DNA of 64,000 nt from Saprospiraceae bacterium (lineage in GTDB: Bacteria; Bacteroidota; Bacteroidia; Chitinophagales; Saprospiraceae): NCBI GenBank assembly GCA_029263015.1, contig JAJCYI010000182.1, positions 1-64,000 on the forward strand, in the 5' to 3' direction. The translations under genes and the position numbers were made by a program. Positions 53,497 to 61,426 of the stretch are shown piece after piece. Below the pieces are notes generated by a model. The model made no database searches, was not told the DNA's origin, and saw nothing but the letters and a program-made list of their open reading frames with translations. Position 1 is the first letter of the stretch. Every line of letters starts with the position of its first letter.

Positions 53497-54849
53497 TCAT
53501 TTTTTCTTAGCCTTGTAATCGGCCTTTGGTTCGTTCAATACATTTGCTCCCCTTTTCAAAGAGGTTTCTTTTAACAGTCTTTTTTGTTCTAAAAAAGCAG
53601 TATAGGCCACGTTTGCCGCAAAAGGTTTTTTGATTAGTTCCAGTTCTTCTCGGAGCAATTGGATTTCGTCTTCGTCCTTTTCAGCATCCATGCTTTCGAG
53701 TTTTTTAAAAAAAAATTTGGCCGAATCGTACATTTTTTCGCGCTTCTTACTCCACTGCGGATTCACGACCCCCTGTATTTCTTCTACTATATCTTCTATG
53801 CTTTGGCTAGTGAAATTTTCTGGCATTTCTTCATATTCATTATCTAATCTAATGATGCCATCTTCATAATCAAGTGATTGGATAATAAATGGTGAATGCG
53901 TCGTAACGATGAATTGACAATTTGGGAAAATTCGCTTCAAGTCACTGATGATCGTGCGCTGCCATTTGGGATGCAAGTGGAGGTCTATTTCGTCTATCAG
54001 CACCACTCCGGGCGAATCGGTGGCAATGTGGGGGTTGAGTTCGGCCATGCGGAAGGCGATATCCGCTACCATGCCGATCATGTTTCTTTGCCCACCGCTC
54101 AACATGCTGAACGGGAGTTCTTTGCCATTGCCAATGTCAATATACAATTGGTCGTCTTCTGGTGAGAATATGGCTTGGGTTGGAGCAGAGTTACCTCCTT
54201 GAAATACTCCCAATGATTTTTTGACAGCATCCGTAACAGCCTGATATTCAGACGGAATGGTTTTTCTTTTAACTAAAATAAGTTCCATCCTTAAAAACCA
54301 CTCTTCAATGATTTTGAAATTGGTATTGGGCTTGAGGCAATCTTTGTAAGTATCAAGTCTGGATGCTATTTTACGTGGCTCAATTTTTCCTGTCTTTCCT
54401 GAAGACCAATACCTATCTGTGCCATAATATGCTATCATCGGGAGTACGACAGGAGTATTTTGCTGGACTTTTAAATAGGTTTTATTAAGGTATTCATTGA
54501 CTTTCCCCAAATGCCCGCCCCCAGGTCCATAATGCCAATCAATAATTTCGTTGTCCTCCACAGAAGCGGTGGCTTTGATTTTGGCATCGCGCTGTTTTTC
54601 AAGATTGGTTTTCACTCCCAGCCTATGTGGGACAACACGGATTTCATTACCATTCCAGTTCTGAAGGTTATCGGTGTCGCTACCTGAAAATTCTGCCTGC
54701 AGGTGAGCCAAGGCTTTGGCGATCCCATCTAAAACTGCCGTTTTCCCACTTCCATTATCCCCAACCAAAACCGTGAAGCGCTCGCCGAAAGAGAAAGTTC
54801 TTTCTTCAAAGCATTTGTAGTTTTTTAAATATATTTCCTTAAGGAACAT
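53497..54849 (-). CDS. ptuA: PtuA-like AAA ATPase (Septu defence)
   Basis: A 450-residue ABC/SMC-type AAA protein. Walker A is GDNGSGKT (residues 30-37), the signature is SMLSGGQRNM, Walker B is VVLIDEIDLHLHP, and the H-loop is TTHSPF. A helical insertion separates the two halves of the ATPase core. In Septu, PtuA forms a complex with the HNH nuclease PtuB, encoded next to it, and the pair blocks phage. Start is the first ATG of the frame. A weak TAACTTTAG sequence (54874-54881 on the minus strand) could be an internal promoter, so the pair might be expressed separately from the upstream genes. Confidence 0.8.
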   Translation of the reverse strand: MFLKEIYLKNYKCFEERTFSFGERFTVLVGDNGSGKTAVLDGIAKALAHLQAEFSGSDTDNLQNWNGNEIRVVPHRLGVKTNLEKQRDAKIKATASVEDNEIIDWHYGPGGGHLGKVNEYLNKTYLKVQQNTPVVLPMIAYYGTDRYWSSGKTGKIEPRKIASRLDTYKDCLKPNTNFKIIEEWFLRMELILVKRKTIPSEYQAVTDAVKKSLGVFQGGNSAPTQAIFSPEDDQLYIDIGNGKELPFSMLSGGQRNMIGMVADIAFRMAELNPHIATDSPGVVLIDEIDLHLHPKWQRTIISDLKRIFPNCQFIVTTHSPFIIQSLDYEDGIIRLDNEYEEMPENFTSQSIEDIVEEIQGVVNPQWSKKREKMYDSAKFFFKKLESMDAEKDEDEIQLLREELELIKKPFAANVAYTAFLEQKRLLKETSLKRGANVLNEPKADYKAKKK

Positions 54850-54889
54850 AAACTTAGATTTGTTGGAATGGGCTAAAGTTAGGTATTTC

Positions 54890-55717
54890 TCATACCAATT
54901 GCATGCTATTTTCCCTTACTCTCTGAATGGCTTTCCGCAGGAAAAAGGGCAGCACGATTGCATGTGTTTTTTCAATTTTATCAGGGTGGTTTAGATCTTT
55001 GACCATTGAGGCCAATTTTCCTTTGCCATATTCTTTGACAATGGCCACCATGCGTTCATTTTCTGTGAAATACCCGCGCATGCCATTGGCATCGGCTTCA
55101 GGATGGAACTGTGTGCCGACCATTTCGTCCGAAAAACGAACAGCCATCATGGCCCTCGGTAAGCCCTCTTCTTCCCTTTCCATTTCTATCAATAATAGCT
55201 TGGCACCTAGTTCTTTCATTCTATTACGATTGGGTTCAATGACTTGGTATTCCCTAAAATCAGCCACCCAAAACGGGTCGTCCAAGGCACGGAAAAGCCA
55301 TTCTTTTTGGCCAGCGTCCGTTTTGTGCACAGGAAATGTACCGAACGACATTTTACGTCTGCGGGCGATGTTGCCAATGCCAAAATGATGACAAGCCATT
55401 TGGAAAGAGTGGCAAATAAAGAAACAGTATTTTTTACTGCCGTCGCCATATTTATTGTGCTGCCAAATGTCCTCGATCAAATCGTTGAATGGCTTCAACC
55501 AGCTTTCATCGCCCACCAGTGGGTTGCCCGGCCCTCCTGAGAAAATGTATATATCGTAACCAAGATCAGGGACTTTCACCTCGCTCCGCACATCAAAAAT
55601 TTCGTATTCGATGTAATGAGAAAATTCTTTTACAATTTCCTGAATATTCTGCATACCCAAATTTCGGATGCCTTCGTACAAATCCAGGATCGCTAATTTT
55701 ACAGGTATCTTATCCAT
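54890..55717 (-). CDS. Class I glutamine amidotransferase (GMP synthase-like)
   Basis: A 275-residue protein with a class I GATase fold. The likely catalytic cysteine is in FICHSFQMACHHF (the usual GxCxG is altered), with the partner histidine and glutamate in GTQFHPEAD. It therefore probably transfers ammonia from glutamine to a partner. It lies between an upstream ATP-grasp ligase (75 bases) and the AAA ATPase (40 bases), on the same strand. The acceptor substrate is not known. Confidence 0.75.
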   Translation of the reverse strand: MDKIPVKLAILDLYEGIRNLGMQNIQEIVKEFSHYIEYEIFDVRSEVKVPDLGYDIYIFSGGPGNPLVGDESWLKPFNDLIEDIWQHNKYGDGSKKYCFFICHSFQMACHHFGIGNIARRRKMSFGTFPVHKTDAGQKEWLFRALDDPFWVADFREYQVIEPNRNRMKELGAKLLLIEMEREEEGLPRAMMAVRFSDEMVGTQFHPEADANGMRGYFTENERMVAIVKEYGKGKLASMVKDLNHPDKIEKTHAIVLPFFLRKAIQRVRENSMQLV

Positions 55718-55792
55718 TTATATTTACAAAATGGTTGGATGGCTGAGTAGTTAAATGATGATGGTTTGCAAAGCCATTTAACCATTCAGCCA

Positions 55793-56773
55793 TTATTTTT
55801 TCTTACGCTTCACAGGCGGCTTGGGCATTTTCCCTTTTATGCTGTCCTGCATGAAAGTGCCCCAAGTCAAGTTGTGCTGGCCAGGCTTATGTTCCTGTGC
55901 CTTTTCAATTGCAAAAGTCGCCATTGTTTCGACGACCCACTCGAAGTTCTCCTTTCCAACGGAAGCAACATCTGCATCGGGGGCAGGGTTGCAAAAGTCA
56001 ATAGCATAAGGGATGCCATCTTTGACTGCAAACTCCACGGTATTAAAATCGTACCCCAATCCATTGCAAAGACGAAAGGTATAATCTTCCATAATAGCCA
56101 GAAGTTCTTTAGAAGCTTTATGGTCCGCCACATAGCGTGAGTGGTGTGGGTTGCGTGGTTCGTAATCCATGATACGCACGTATTTTCGGCCTATGCAATA
56201 GCAACGGAAATAACTTTCAAAATCAATTGCTTCCTGAAACATCATCACCAATTGTTCGGTTTCGTTATACGCCTTGAATACTTCTGCCCAGTCGCCGACC
56301 GGATAAACGCTTTTCCAGCCTCCTCCTGAGTGTGGCTTCATGAATGCCGGAAATTCGCCAAGGTACTCTGTCATCGCTTCCCATTCGAGTGGGAATTTCA
56401 GGTTGGTGAAACTTTCAGCGGAAGTGTCGTCGGGATGATCTTTACTGGGAAGGAGGACCGTCTTTGGAACAGGTACGCCAAGTTGCTCAGCAAGTACATT
56501 GTTAAAAAATTTTTCATCAGCACTCCACCAAAATGGGTTATTGATGACTGCGGTGCCTGTGGCTGCTGCGTTTTTTAGAAATGCCCTGTAAAATGGTACG
56601 TCTTGGGAAATGCGGTCAATGATTACATCATAGCCACATGGCTGGTTCATCATTACTTCTTCCACTTTCACATATTCGGCGGTGATCCCTTTCACCGCTT
56701 TTGAATTCACCCGCTCAACGAATGCACTTGGGAAACTACGTTCTTTCCCGAATAGGATGCCTATTTTCTTCAT
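55793..56773 (-). CDS. ATP-grasp ligase, first gene of the run
   Basis: A 326-residue ATP-grasp enzyme. Visible parts are IGILFGKERSFPSAFVERVN (N-terminal fold), PAFMKPHSGGGWKSVYPV (ATP-binding lysine and glycine loop, about residue 145), FMMFQEAIDFESYFRCY-like segment, and EFAVKDGIPYAIDFCNPAPD (metal-binding Glu/Asn, about residues 265-290). The basic C-terminal tail ends in PVKRKKK. Such enzymes ligate carboxylates to amines. It begins an apparent operon of five genes. Confidence 0.72.
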   Translation of the reverse strand: MKKIGILFGKERSFPSAFVERVNSKAVKGITAEYVKVEEVMMNQPCGYDVIIDRISQDVPFYRAFLKNAAATGTAVINNPFWWSADEKFFNNVLAEQLGVPVPKTVLLPSKDHPDDTSAESFTNLKFPLEWEAMTEYLGEFPAFMKPHSGGGWKSVYPVGDWAEVFKAYNETEQLVMMFQEAIDFESYFRCYCIGRKYVRIMDYEPRNPHHSRYVADHKASKELLAIMEDYTFRLCNGLGYDFNTVEFAVKDGIPYAIDFCNPAPDADVASVGKENFEWVVETMATFAIEKAQEHKPGQHNLTWGTFMQDSIKGKMPKPPVKRKKK

Positions 56774-56886
56774 TATGTTTTGAATTTTATGTGTAGTTCA
56801 AAATGGGGGGATGGCAGAGCTGGGATTTCCCTACATTTGCCTGCCGTGCCTCATAGATTGTTATGATTCTTACTGTAATCGAGGCG

Positions 56887-56894
56887 CAAAGCTA
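56887..56894 (-). promoter_or_regulatory. -7 promoter box of the ATP-grasp/Septu run
   Basis: The minus strand reads TAGCTTTGCG, an exact TAnnTTTG match, 114 bases upstream of the ATP-grasp start codon and adjacent to an AATCGAGGCG element (56877-56886). No TTG is found 19 bases further upstream. Confidence 0.45.
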
Positions 56895-57018
56895 CATTGA
56901 TTTATTCTAATTTGCCTTAGGTACAATTATTTCATCTTAGAGTATATCTAAGATTTGTTCTTTCTGAGAACCAATACTTAAAAACCCTTACTCCAAAAAC
57001 AAGAACCTAATAAATTTC

Positions 57019-57888
57019 ATGATCGAATTACAGAATAAGAAGGCGGGCACGGTAGAGACCGGATACGAGATAACGAGTATCCTCAAAGACGGAATTACTA
57101 TTCACCAAATCAAGCAATTCCGGTCAACGTTTTTGGATACGCGATTCAAAATAGATGTTTATCTCCCACCGGATTTTGATGCTGGTAGTCACGGCAAATT
57201 CCCCCTGTTGCTTTTCAATGATGGCCAGGACATGCAGCAAGTTAGGCTTACACAAACCCTTCATCGCCTTTTTTTGCATAAGAAAATACCTTCCATAATT
57301 GTTGTGGCGATCCACGCTGGCAATCGCTTGCACGAATATGGTACTGCCGGGCAGCCCGATTACAAAAACCGGGGAGACTTGGCAGGTCGATACGCCAAAT
57401 TCATAGCGGCAGAATTGCTGCCATTCCTCCAAAAAAAATATCCCTGTGAAACACATCCTGGCAAAGTCGCCTTTGGGGGTTTTTCGCTCGGCGGACTTTC
57501 TGCACTGGATATTGTCTGGAACCATCCTCAACACTTTGGAAATGTTGGCGTGTTCTCAGGAGCGCTTTGGTGGCGGCACTCCGATTTTGAGGAAGGCAAT
57601 CCTGACACCCACCGCATCATGCACGAAATCATTCATCAAGAGGAACGCCGCCCTGGGCTGAAGTTTTGGTTTCAAACGGGCACCTTGGATGAAAAAGACG
57701 ACCGCAACAACAATGGTATAATAGATTCCATCGACGACACCCTTGACCTCATCAAAGAGTTAAAAAACAAAGGTTATTCTGACTCCGACATTCACTACCG
57801 AGAAGTCAAAGGTGGTATCCACCACCCCTCCACCTGGGGCAAGGTACTTCCAGAATTCCTGGAATGGTGTTTTTCGGAAGAGAAGTAA
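57019..57888 (+). CDS. Esterase-family alpha/beta hydrolase
   Basis: A 289-residue hydrolase of the putative esterase (Esterase D-like) family. The catalytic serine is in GGFSLGGLSALDIVW, with a DGQDMQQVRLTQ segment and a conserved KGGIHHPSTW near the end carrying the histidine. No signal peptide. It is divergent from the ATP-grasp gene, with 245 bases between them, and may belong to the same regulon. Substrate unknown. Confidence 0.8.
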   Translation: MIELQNKKAGTVETGYEITSILKDGITIHQIKQFRSTFLDTRFKIDVYLPPDFDAGSHGKFPLLLFNDGQDMQQVRLTQTLHRLFLHKKIPSIIVVAIHAGNRLHEYGTAGQPDYKNRGDLAGRYAKFIAAELLPFLQKKYPCETHPGKVAFGGFSLGGLSALDIVWNHPQHFGNVGVFSGALWWRHSDFEEGNPDTHRIMHEIIHQEERRPGLKFWFQTGTLDEKDDRNNNGIIDSIDDTLDLIKELKNKGYSDSDIHYREVKGGIHHPSTWGKVLPEFLEWCFSEEK

Positions 57889-57942
57889 AAATGAATATGC
57901 TGCAACTTTTTACTTTTGCCTTTTTACCTTTTACTTGAATCC

Positions 57943-58644
57943 ATGAAAATAATTATCACAGGCGCAACCAAAGGCATCGGCAAAGCAATTGCCGAAAAAT
58001 TCGCTGCGGAGGGTTTTGATCTCGCCATATGCTCCCGCAACAACGAAGACCTCAAGGGTTTCAAAAAAGAAATGCAATCCAAGCATCCCCAAATTGAAGT
58101 GCTGACCAAAGTGGCAGACATGCGCAAGAAAACGGAGGTGCTTGCATTTGCAGCGTTTGTAAAAAAACATTGGAACGGAATCGACGTCCTCGTCAATAAC
58201 GCTGGCCTTTTTATCCCTGGTGAAATAAGCAAAGAAGAAGATGGCGCCCTCGAACAGATGGTCGAAACCAACCTTTACAGTGCCTACCACCTGACCCGTG
58301 CGCTGCTCCCCGTCATGCTCGACAGAGGCAGCGGCCATATTTTCAATATGTGTTCAATTGCAAGCCTGATCGCCTATCCGAACGGTGGATCATATAGCAT
58401 CTCCAAATTTGCATTGCTCGGCTTTTCCAAAGTGTTGAGGGAAGAAATGAAAGACAAAGGTATCAAGGTCACTTCTATACTGCCCGGAGCCACCTGGTCG
58501 GCAAGCTGGGCTGGAGTGGATCTGCCAGAGAGCCGTCTGATGCAGGCCAACGACATTGCCATAGCTGTGTGGAGCGCCTGGACGATGAGTCCGTCCGCAG
58601 TGGTAGAGGATATAGTGATAAGGCCACAGTTGGGGGATTTATGA
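57943..58644 (+). CDS. Short-chain dehydrogenase/reductase
   Basis: A 233-residue SDR with the cofactor loop IITGATKGIGKAIAEKF, the NNAG motif (VLVNNAGLFIPGE), and catalytic Ser, Tyr and Lys in NMCSIASL and SYSISKFALLG. The TGxxxGxG form suggests NADP(H) or NAD(H) use. The substrate is not known. The ATG at 57943 is preferred to one at 57916 because the SDR fold begins there. It is in the same direction as the esterase, 54 bases downstream. Confidence 0.85.
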   Translation: MKIIITGATKGIGKAIAEKFAAEGFDLAICSRNNEDLKGFKKEMQSKHPQIEVLTKVADMRKKTEVLAFAAFVKKHWNGIDVLVNNAGLFIPGEISKEEDGALEQMVETNLYSAYHLTRALLPVMLDRGSGHIFNMCSIASLIAYPNGGSYSISKFALLGFSKVLREEMKDKGIKVTSILPGATWSASWAGVDLPESRLMQANDIAIAVWSAWTMSPSAVVEDIVIRPQLGDL

Positions 58645-58675
58645 TTGTTTCACTGTCTGAAGGCAAGACACAAAG

Positions 58676-58719
58676 CCGTGATATTTAGGTATTGAATTCC
58701 TAAATATCACGGTTTTTTT
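58676..58719 (+). terminator. Intrinsic terminator after the SDR gene
   Basis: Arms 58676-58689 (CCGTGATATTTAGG) and 58699-58712 are perfect complements with a nine-base loop, followed by T7 (58713-58719). It is part of a larger repeat that also pairs with a copy next to the start codon of the next gene. Confidence 0.85.
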
Positions 58720-58763
58720 ATTTAATATTGCTGGTAATTAGGAATTCAATACCTAAATATCAC
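58678..58763. repeat. 26-base inverted repeat flanking the DUF4143 gene start
   Basis: Arms 58678-58703 and 58738-58763 are perfect 26-base reverse complements. The second arm ends three bases before the ATG at 58767. The word CCTAAATATCAC appears three times in all, once inverted. The arrangement could switch between a terminator (58676-58712) and a longer hairpin covering the start codon. Confidence 0.7.
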
Positions 58764-58766
58764 AAA

Positions 58767-59927
58767 ATGGTAGCGAGAGCAATCTCAGAAAAAGTCCTTC
58801 AACTGGCCACCAAATTCCCAGTCATTAGCTTGACTGGCCCACGGCAATCTGGCAAGACAACCTTGGTGAGGCAATTGTTTCCAGACCACACCTACGTGAC
58901 TTTGGAAAACCCTGATTTCCGCACGGCGGCCAAGTTGTCGCCAAAATCATTCCTGAAACAACGCAAGGAAAAAGGGATTATCATCGACGAAGCCCAGTAT
59001 GTGCCAGAGATATTTTCATATGTACAACTGGAAGCTGATGAAAACAACAAGAGCGGCGAGTTTGTGCTTTGTGGCTCGCAGCACTTCCTGATGATGGAAA
59101 AAATTACCCAAAGCCTCGCTGGCAGGGTCGGCATTTTCAATCTGCTCCCTTTTAGTATGAACGAACTGGAAGATACAGAATACAGGTTTGAAGAGTACGC
59201 AGATTATATTTTTAAAGGTTTTTTTCCCCGTGTTTATGATAAAGATATTGCCCCGCCGGACTACTATCCAAATTACATCCAGACTTATGTAGAAAGGGAT
59301 GCCCGACAAATTATCAATATTTCAGACCTTGGCGTTTTCCAAAATTTCATTCGCTTGTGTGCCGGGCGCACCGGCCAGCTTTTCAATCAATCAGAAATTG
59401 GCGGACTGGCAGGTGTCGACCAAAAAACAGCCAGAAGGTGGCTGTCCATTCTCGAAACTGGCTTTCAGGTTTTCACGCTTCCGCCCTATTTCCGCAATTT
59501 CAACAAACGCATCATCAAAACTCCAAAACTGTACTTTTGGGATACTGGGTTGGCCTGCTCTCTTTTGGGCATTCAGTCTGCCGATGAACTGTTGCACCAT
59601 TTTGCCAGGGGTGCACTTTTTGAAAACTTCGTGATCGTCGAAACGATCAAACATTTTTACAACAAAGGCATTCGTCCCAATATCTATTTCTGGCGCGACC
59701 ATGTTGGTCACGAAATCGACCTGCTGGTTGACATAGGCGGTAAAATGTACCCTATCGAAATCAAGTCTGGTCAAAACCTCCAAGCCAGCTTTTTCAAAGG
59801 ATTACAGTATTTTAATAAACTTTCTGGCAATGACCCAGCCAACGGATATATTGTTTACGGCGGAGAGCAGCATTTGGAAGGGGAGCATGGAAATGTGCGG
59901 GGATGGCGGGAAATGGTGGGGTTTTGA
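58767..59927 (+). CDS. AAA_14/DUF4143 ATP-binding protein
   Basis: A 386-residue ATPase with Walker A GPRQSGKTTLVRQLF (about residue 25), the acidic motif IIIDEAQYVPEIF and sensor CGSQHFLMMEKITQSLAGRVG, followed by the C-terminal DUF4143 nuclease-like domain (IYFWRDHVGHEIDLLVDIGGKMYPIEIKSG). The C-terminal EIDLLV..IEIKSG is a restriction-endonuclease-like pattern. Such genes are scattered in bacteria and archaea; the function is unclear. The ATG at 58767 is chosen because the ATPase domain begins there and the inverted repeat ends just before it. Confidence 0.82.
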   Translation: MVARAISEKVLQLATKFPVISLTGPRQSGKTTLVRQLFPDHTYVTLENPDFRTAAKLSPKSFLKQRKEKGIIIDEAQYVPEIFSYVQLEADENNKSGEFVLCGSQHFLMMEKITQSLAGRVGIFNLLPFSMNELEDTEYRFEEYADYIFKGFFPRVYDKDIAPPDYYPNYIQTYVERDARQIINISDLGVFQNFIRLCAGRTGQLFNQSEIGGLAGVDQKTARRWLSILETGFQVFTLPPYFRNFNKRIIKTPKLYFWDTGLACSLLGIQSADELLHHFARGALFENFVIVETIKHFYNKGIRPNIYFWRDHVGHEIDLLVDIGGKMYPIEIKSGQNLQASFFKGLQYFNKLSGNDPANGYIVYGGEQHLEGEHGNVRGWREMVGF

Positions 59928-59933
59928 TTGCAT

Positions 59934-60977
59934 TCACCCCATCTCCAGCCCCTGTCCTTCCTTAAATGCCTTGTACCTCCCTTTACTAAATTTAGACCCA
60001 TTAAAAACCTCCACCTTCCGCAATTCCTTTTGCTCTTCCTCTGACAGTTTCGTAAAATCACTGCATTTGGCCGAACAGCAACTATTGTATTTTTCTGCAC
60101 AATCATCACATTGGATAAAGAGCAGGTGACAGGCATCATTGGCGCAATTCACATGCACATCGCAGTCGCCACCGCATTGGTGGCATTTAGCGACAATTTG
60201 CTCGCCGATGCTTTCGCCGAGGCGTTCATCGAAGACAAAATTTTTGCCCAGAAATTTGTTGGGCAAGTCTTGTTTTTCGCATTGGCGGGCATATTCGATA
60301 ATGCCGCCGTCCACCATGAACACATTTTCAAACCCCTTATACAAGTAATAAGCGCTGGCCTTTTCGCAACGTATACCCCCAGTGCAGTACATCACGATAT
60401 TTTTGTCTTTTTTGTCGGCCAACATGACCTCCACGAGGGGGAGGGCTTCGCGGAAGGTCACCACGTCAGGGCAGATGGCATTTTCAAAATAACCAACTTC
60501 ACTTTCGTAATGGTTGCGCATGTCCACCACGATGGTTTCGGGATCATCGGTTATCTCATTATAGGATTTTGCATCGAGGTGTTTGCCGCGTTTGGTCACG
60601 TCAAAACTTGCATCGTCGAGGCCATCGGCAACAATCTTTTTACGGATTTTTATTTTTAGTTTGAAAAACGATTTGCCATCGTCTTCGATAGCAATGTTGA
60701 TGCGGATGCCTTTCAGAAAAGGAATGGAATAAAGGGCTTTTTTGAATGCCTCAAAATTATTTTCAGGAACAGACATTTGGCCGTTCACGCCTTCTTTGGC
60801 CACATATATGCGACCATAGACGCCCACTTCATCCAACAATTTATAAAATTGGTGGCGGAAGAGTTCTGGGTTTTCAATGTTGGCATATTGATAAAACGAT
60901 AGTGTGATGCGCTTTTCATCACTGGCGAGCATGCGTTGTTTCAGCTCGTCGTTGTTGACTTTATTGTACAATTTCAT
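59934..60977 (-). CDS. trhO: tRNA uridine(34) hydroxylase TrhO (rhodanese family)
   Basis: A 347-residue protein with an N-terminal acylphosphatase-like region (RIYVAKEGVNGQMSVPENNFEAF), a rhodanese domain with active cysteine in YCTGGIRCEKASAYYL, and a cysteine-rich C-terminal region with many CxxC-type pairs (CHQCGGDC, CANDAC, CDDC, CCSAKC) that probably binds zinc. TrhO hydroxylates uridine 34 of some tRNAs. The ATG at 60977 is preferred to 60998 by alignment. It is convergent with the DUF4143 gene. Confidence 0.92.
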   Translation of the reverse strand: MKLYNKVNNDELKQRMLASDEKRITLSFYQYANIENPELFRHQFYKLLDEVGVYGRIYVAKEGVNGQMSVPENNFEAFKKALYSIPFLKGIRINIAIEDDGKSFFKLKIKIRKKIVADGLDDASFDVTKRGKHLDAKSYNEITDDPETIVVDMRNHYESEVGYFENAICPDVVTFREALPLVEVMLADKKDKNIVMYCTGGIRCEKASAYYLYKGFENVFMVDGGIIEYARQCEKQDLPNKFLGKNFVFDERLGESIGEQIVAKCHQCGGDCDVHVNCANDACHLLFIQCDDCAEKYNSCCSAKCSDFTKLSEEEQKELRKVEVFNGSKFSKGRYKAFKEGQGLEMG

Positions 60978-61026
60978 TTTTAAAGGTTTCAGTGACAATT
61001 GCAGTTTATCCTGAAAAAGGAAGACG

Positions 61027-61034
61027 CAAAGGTA
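61027..61034 (-). promoter_or_regulatory. -7 promoter box of trhO
   Basis: TACCTTTG on the minus strand is an exact match to the Bacteroidota TAnnTTTG element, 50 bases upstream of the trhO start codon. I did not find a TTG 19 bases upstream of it. Confidence 0.5.
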
Positions 61035-61126
61035 GTAAATCGAAAAGCCGTGAATCCTCCGATGGGGTGACTTTTCTCATTTGTTTCCCCCATCCCTTAA
61101 CTAATCATGTTTGGGACTGCTTTAAA

Positions 61127-61222
61127 TTTAAACCACGGAGAACACAGGGAAGCACAGGGGAATCACTATTTCCGCCTTCGGCGGAAAACCCCCTGTGCCC
61201 TCTGTGTCCCCTGTGGTTTAAA
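61127..61222. repeat. CACAGGG-rich inverted repeat
   Basis: Ends TTTAAACCAC (61127-61136) and GTGGTTTAAA (61213-61222) are exact complements. Between them lie AACACAGGGAAGCACAGGGG and its imperfect reverse, CCCCTGTGCCCTCTGTGTCCC, and an inner hairpin. The wording (ACCACGGAGAACACAGGG) is a widespread Bacteroidota intergenic repeat. Confidence 0.6.
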
Positions 61223-61426
61223 AAATGCAAGCTTTGGTTCTAAATTAGAGCTTACAGATCACTGCATCTCATTTGCCAGAGAGTTATAAACTCCAACGTG
61301 ACAAAGTGGTATTAGGGACTTGGGGAATTTCTTTTTCCAGTCAAAATATCGTAAACTTGCTTCTGGTCAGCACCACTCACTTCTGTCCTTCATTTTTGAA
61401 TTATATTAATCTCTAATAACAAACAC

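Larger units (their letters stand above)
60999..61426. other. Divergent intergenic region with a long inverted repeat
   Basis: About 430 bases between trhO and the CotH-family gene. It holds the trhO promoter box TACCTTTG (61027-61034 on the minus strand, an exact TAnnTTTG match), and an imperfect inverted repeat from 61127 to 61222 whose ends are TTTAAACCAC and GTGGTTTAAA with a perfect inner TCCGCC/GGCGGA hairpin (61171-61185). The rest holds no gene. Confidence 0.55.

Noticed and set aside
52807-54849. A retron with its Septu-like effector.
   Set aside because: No reverse transcriptase or retron RNA structure is visible in the window.
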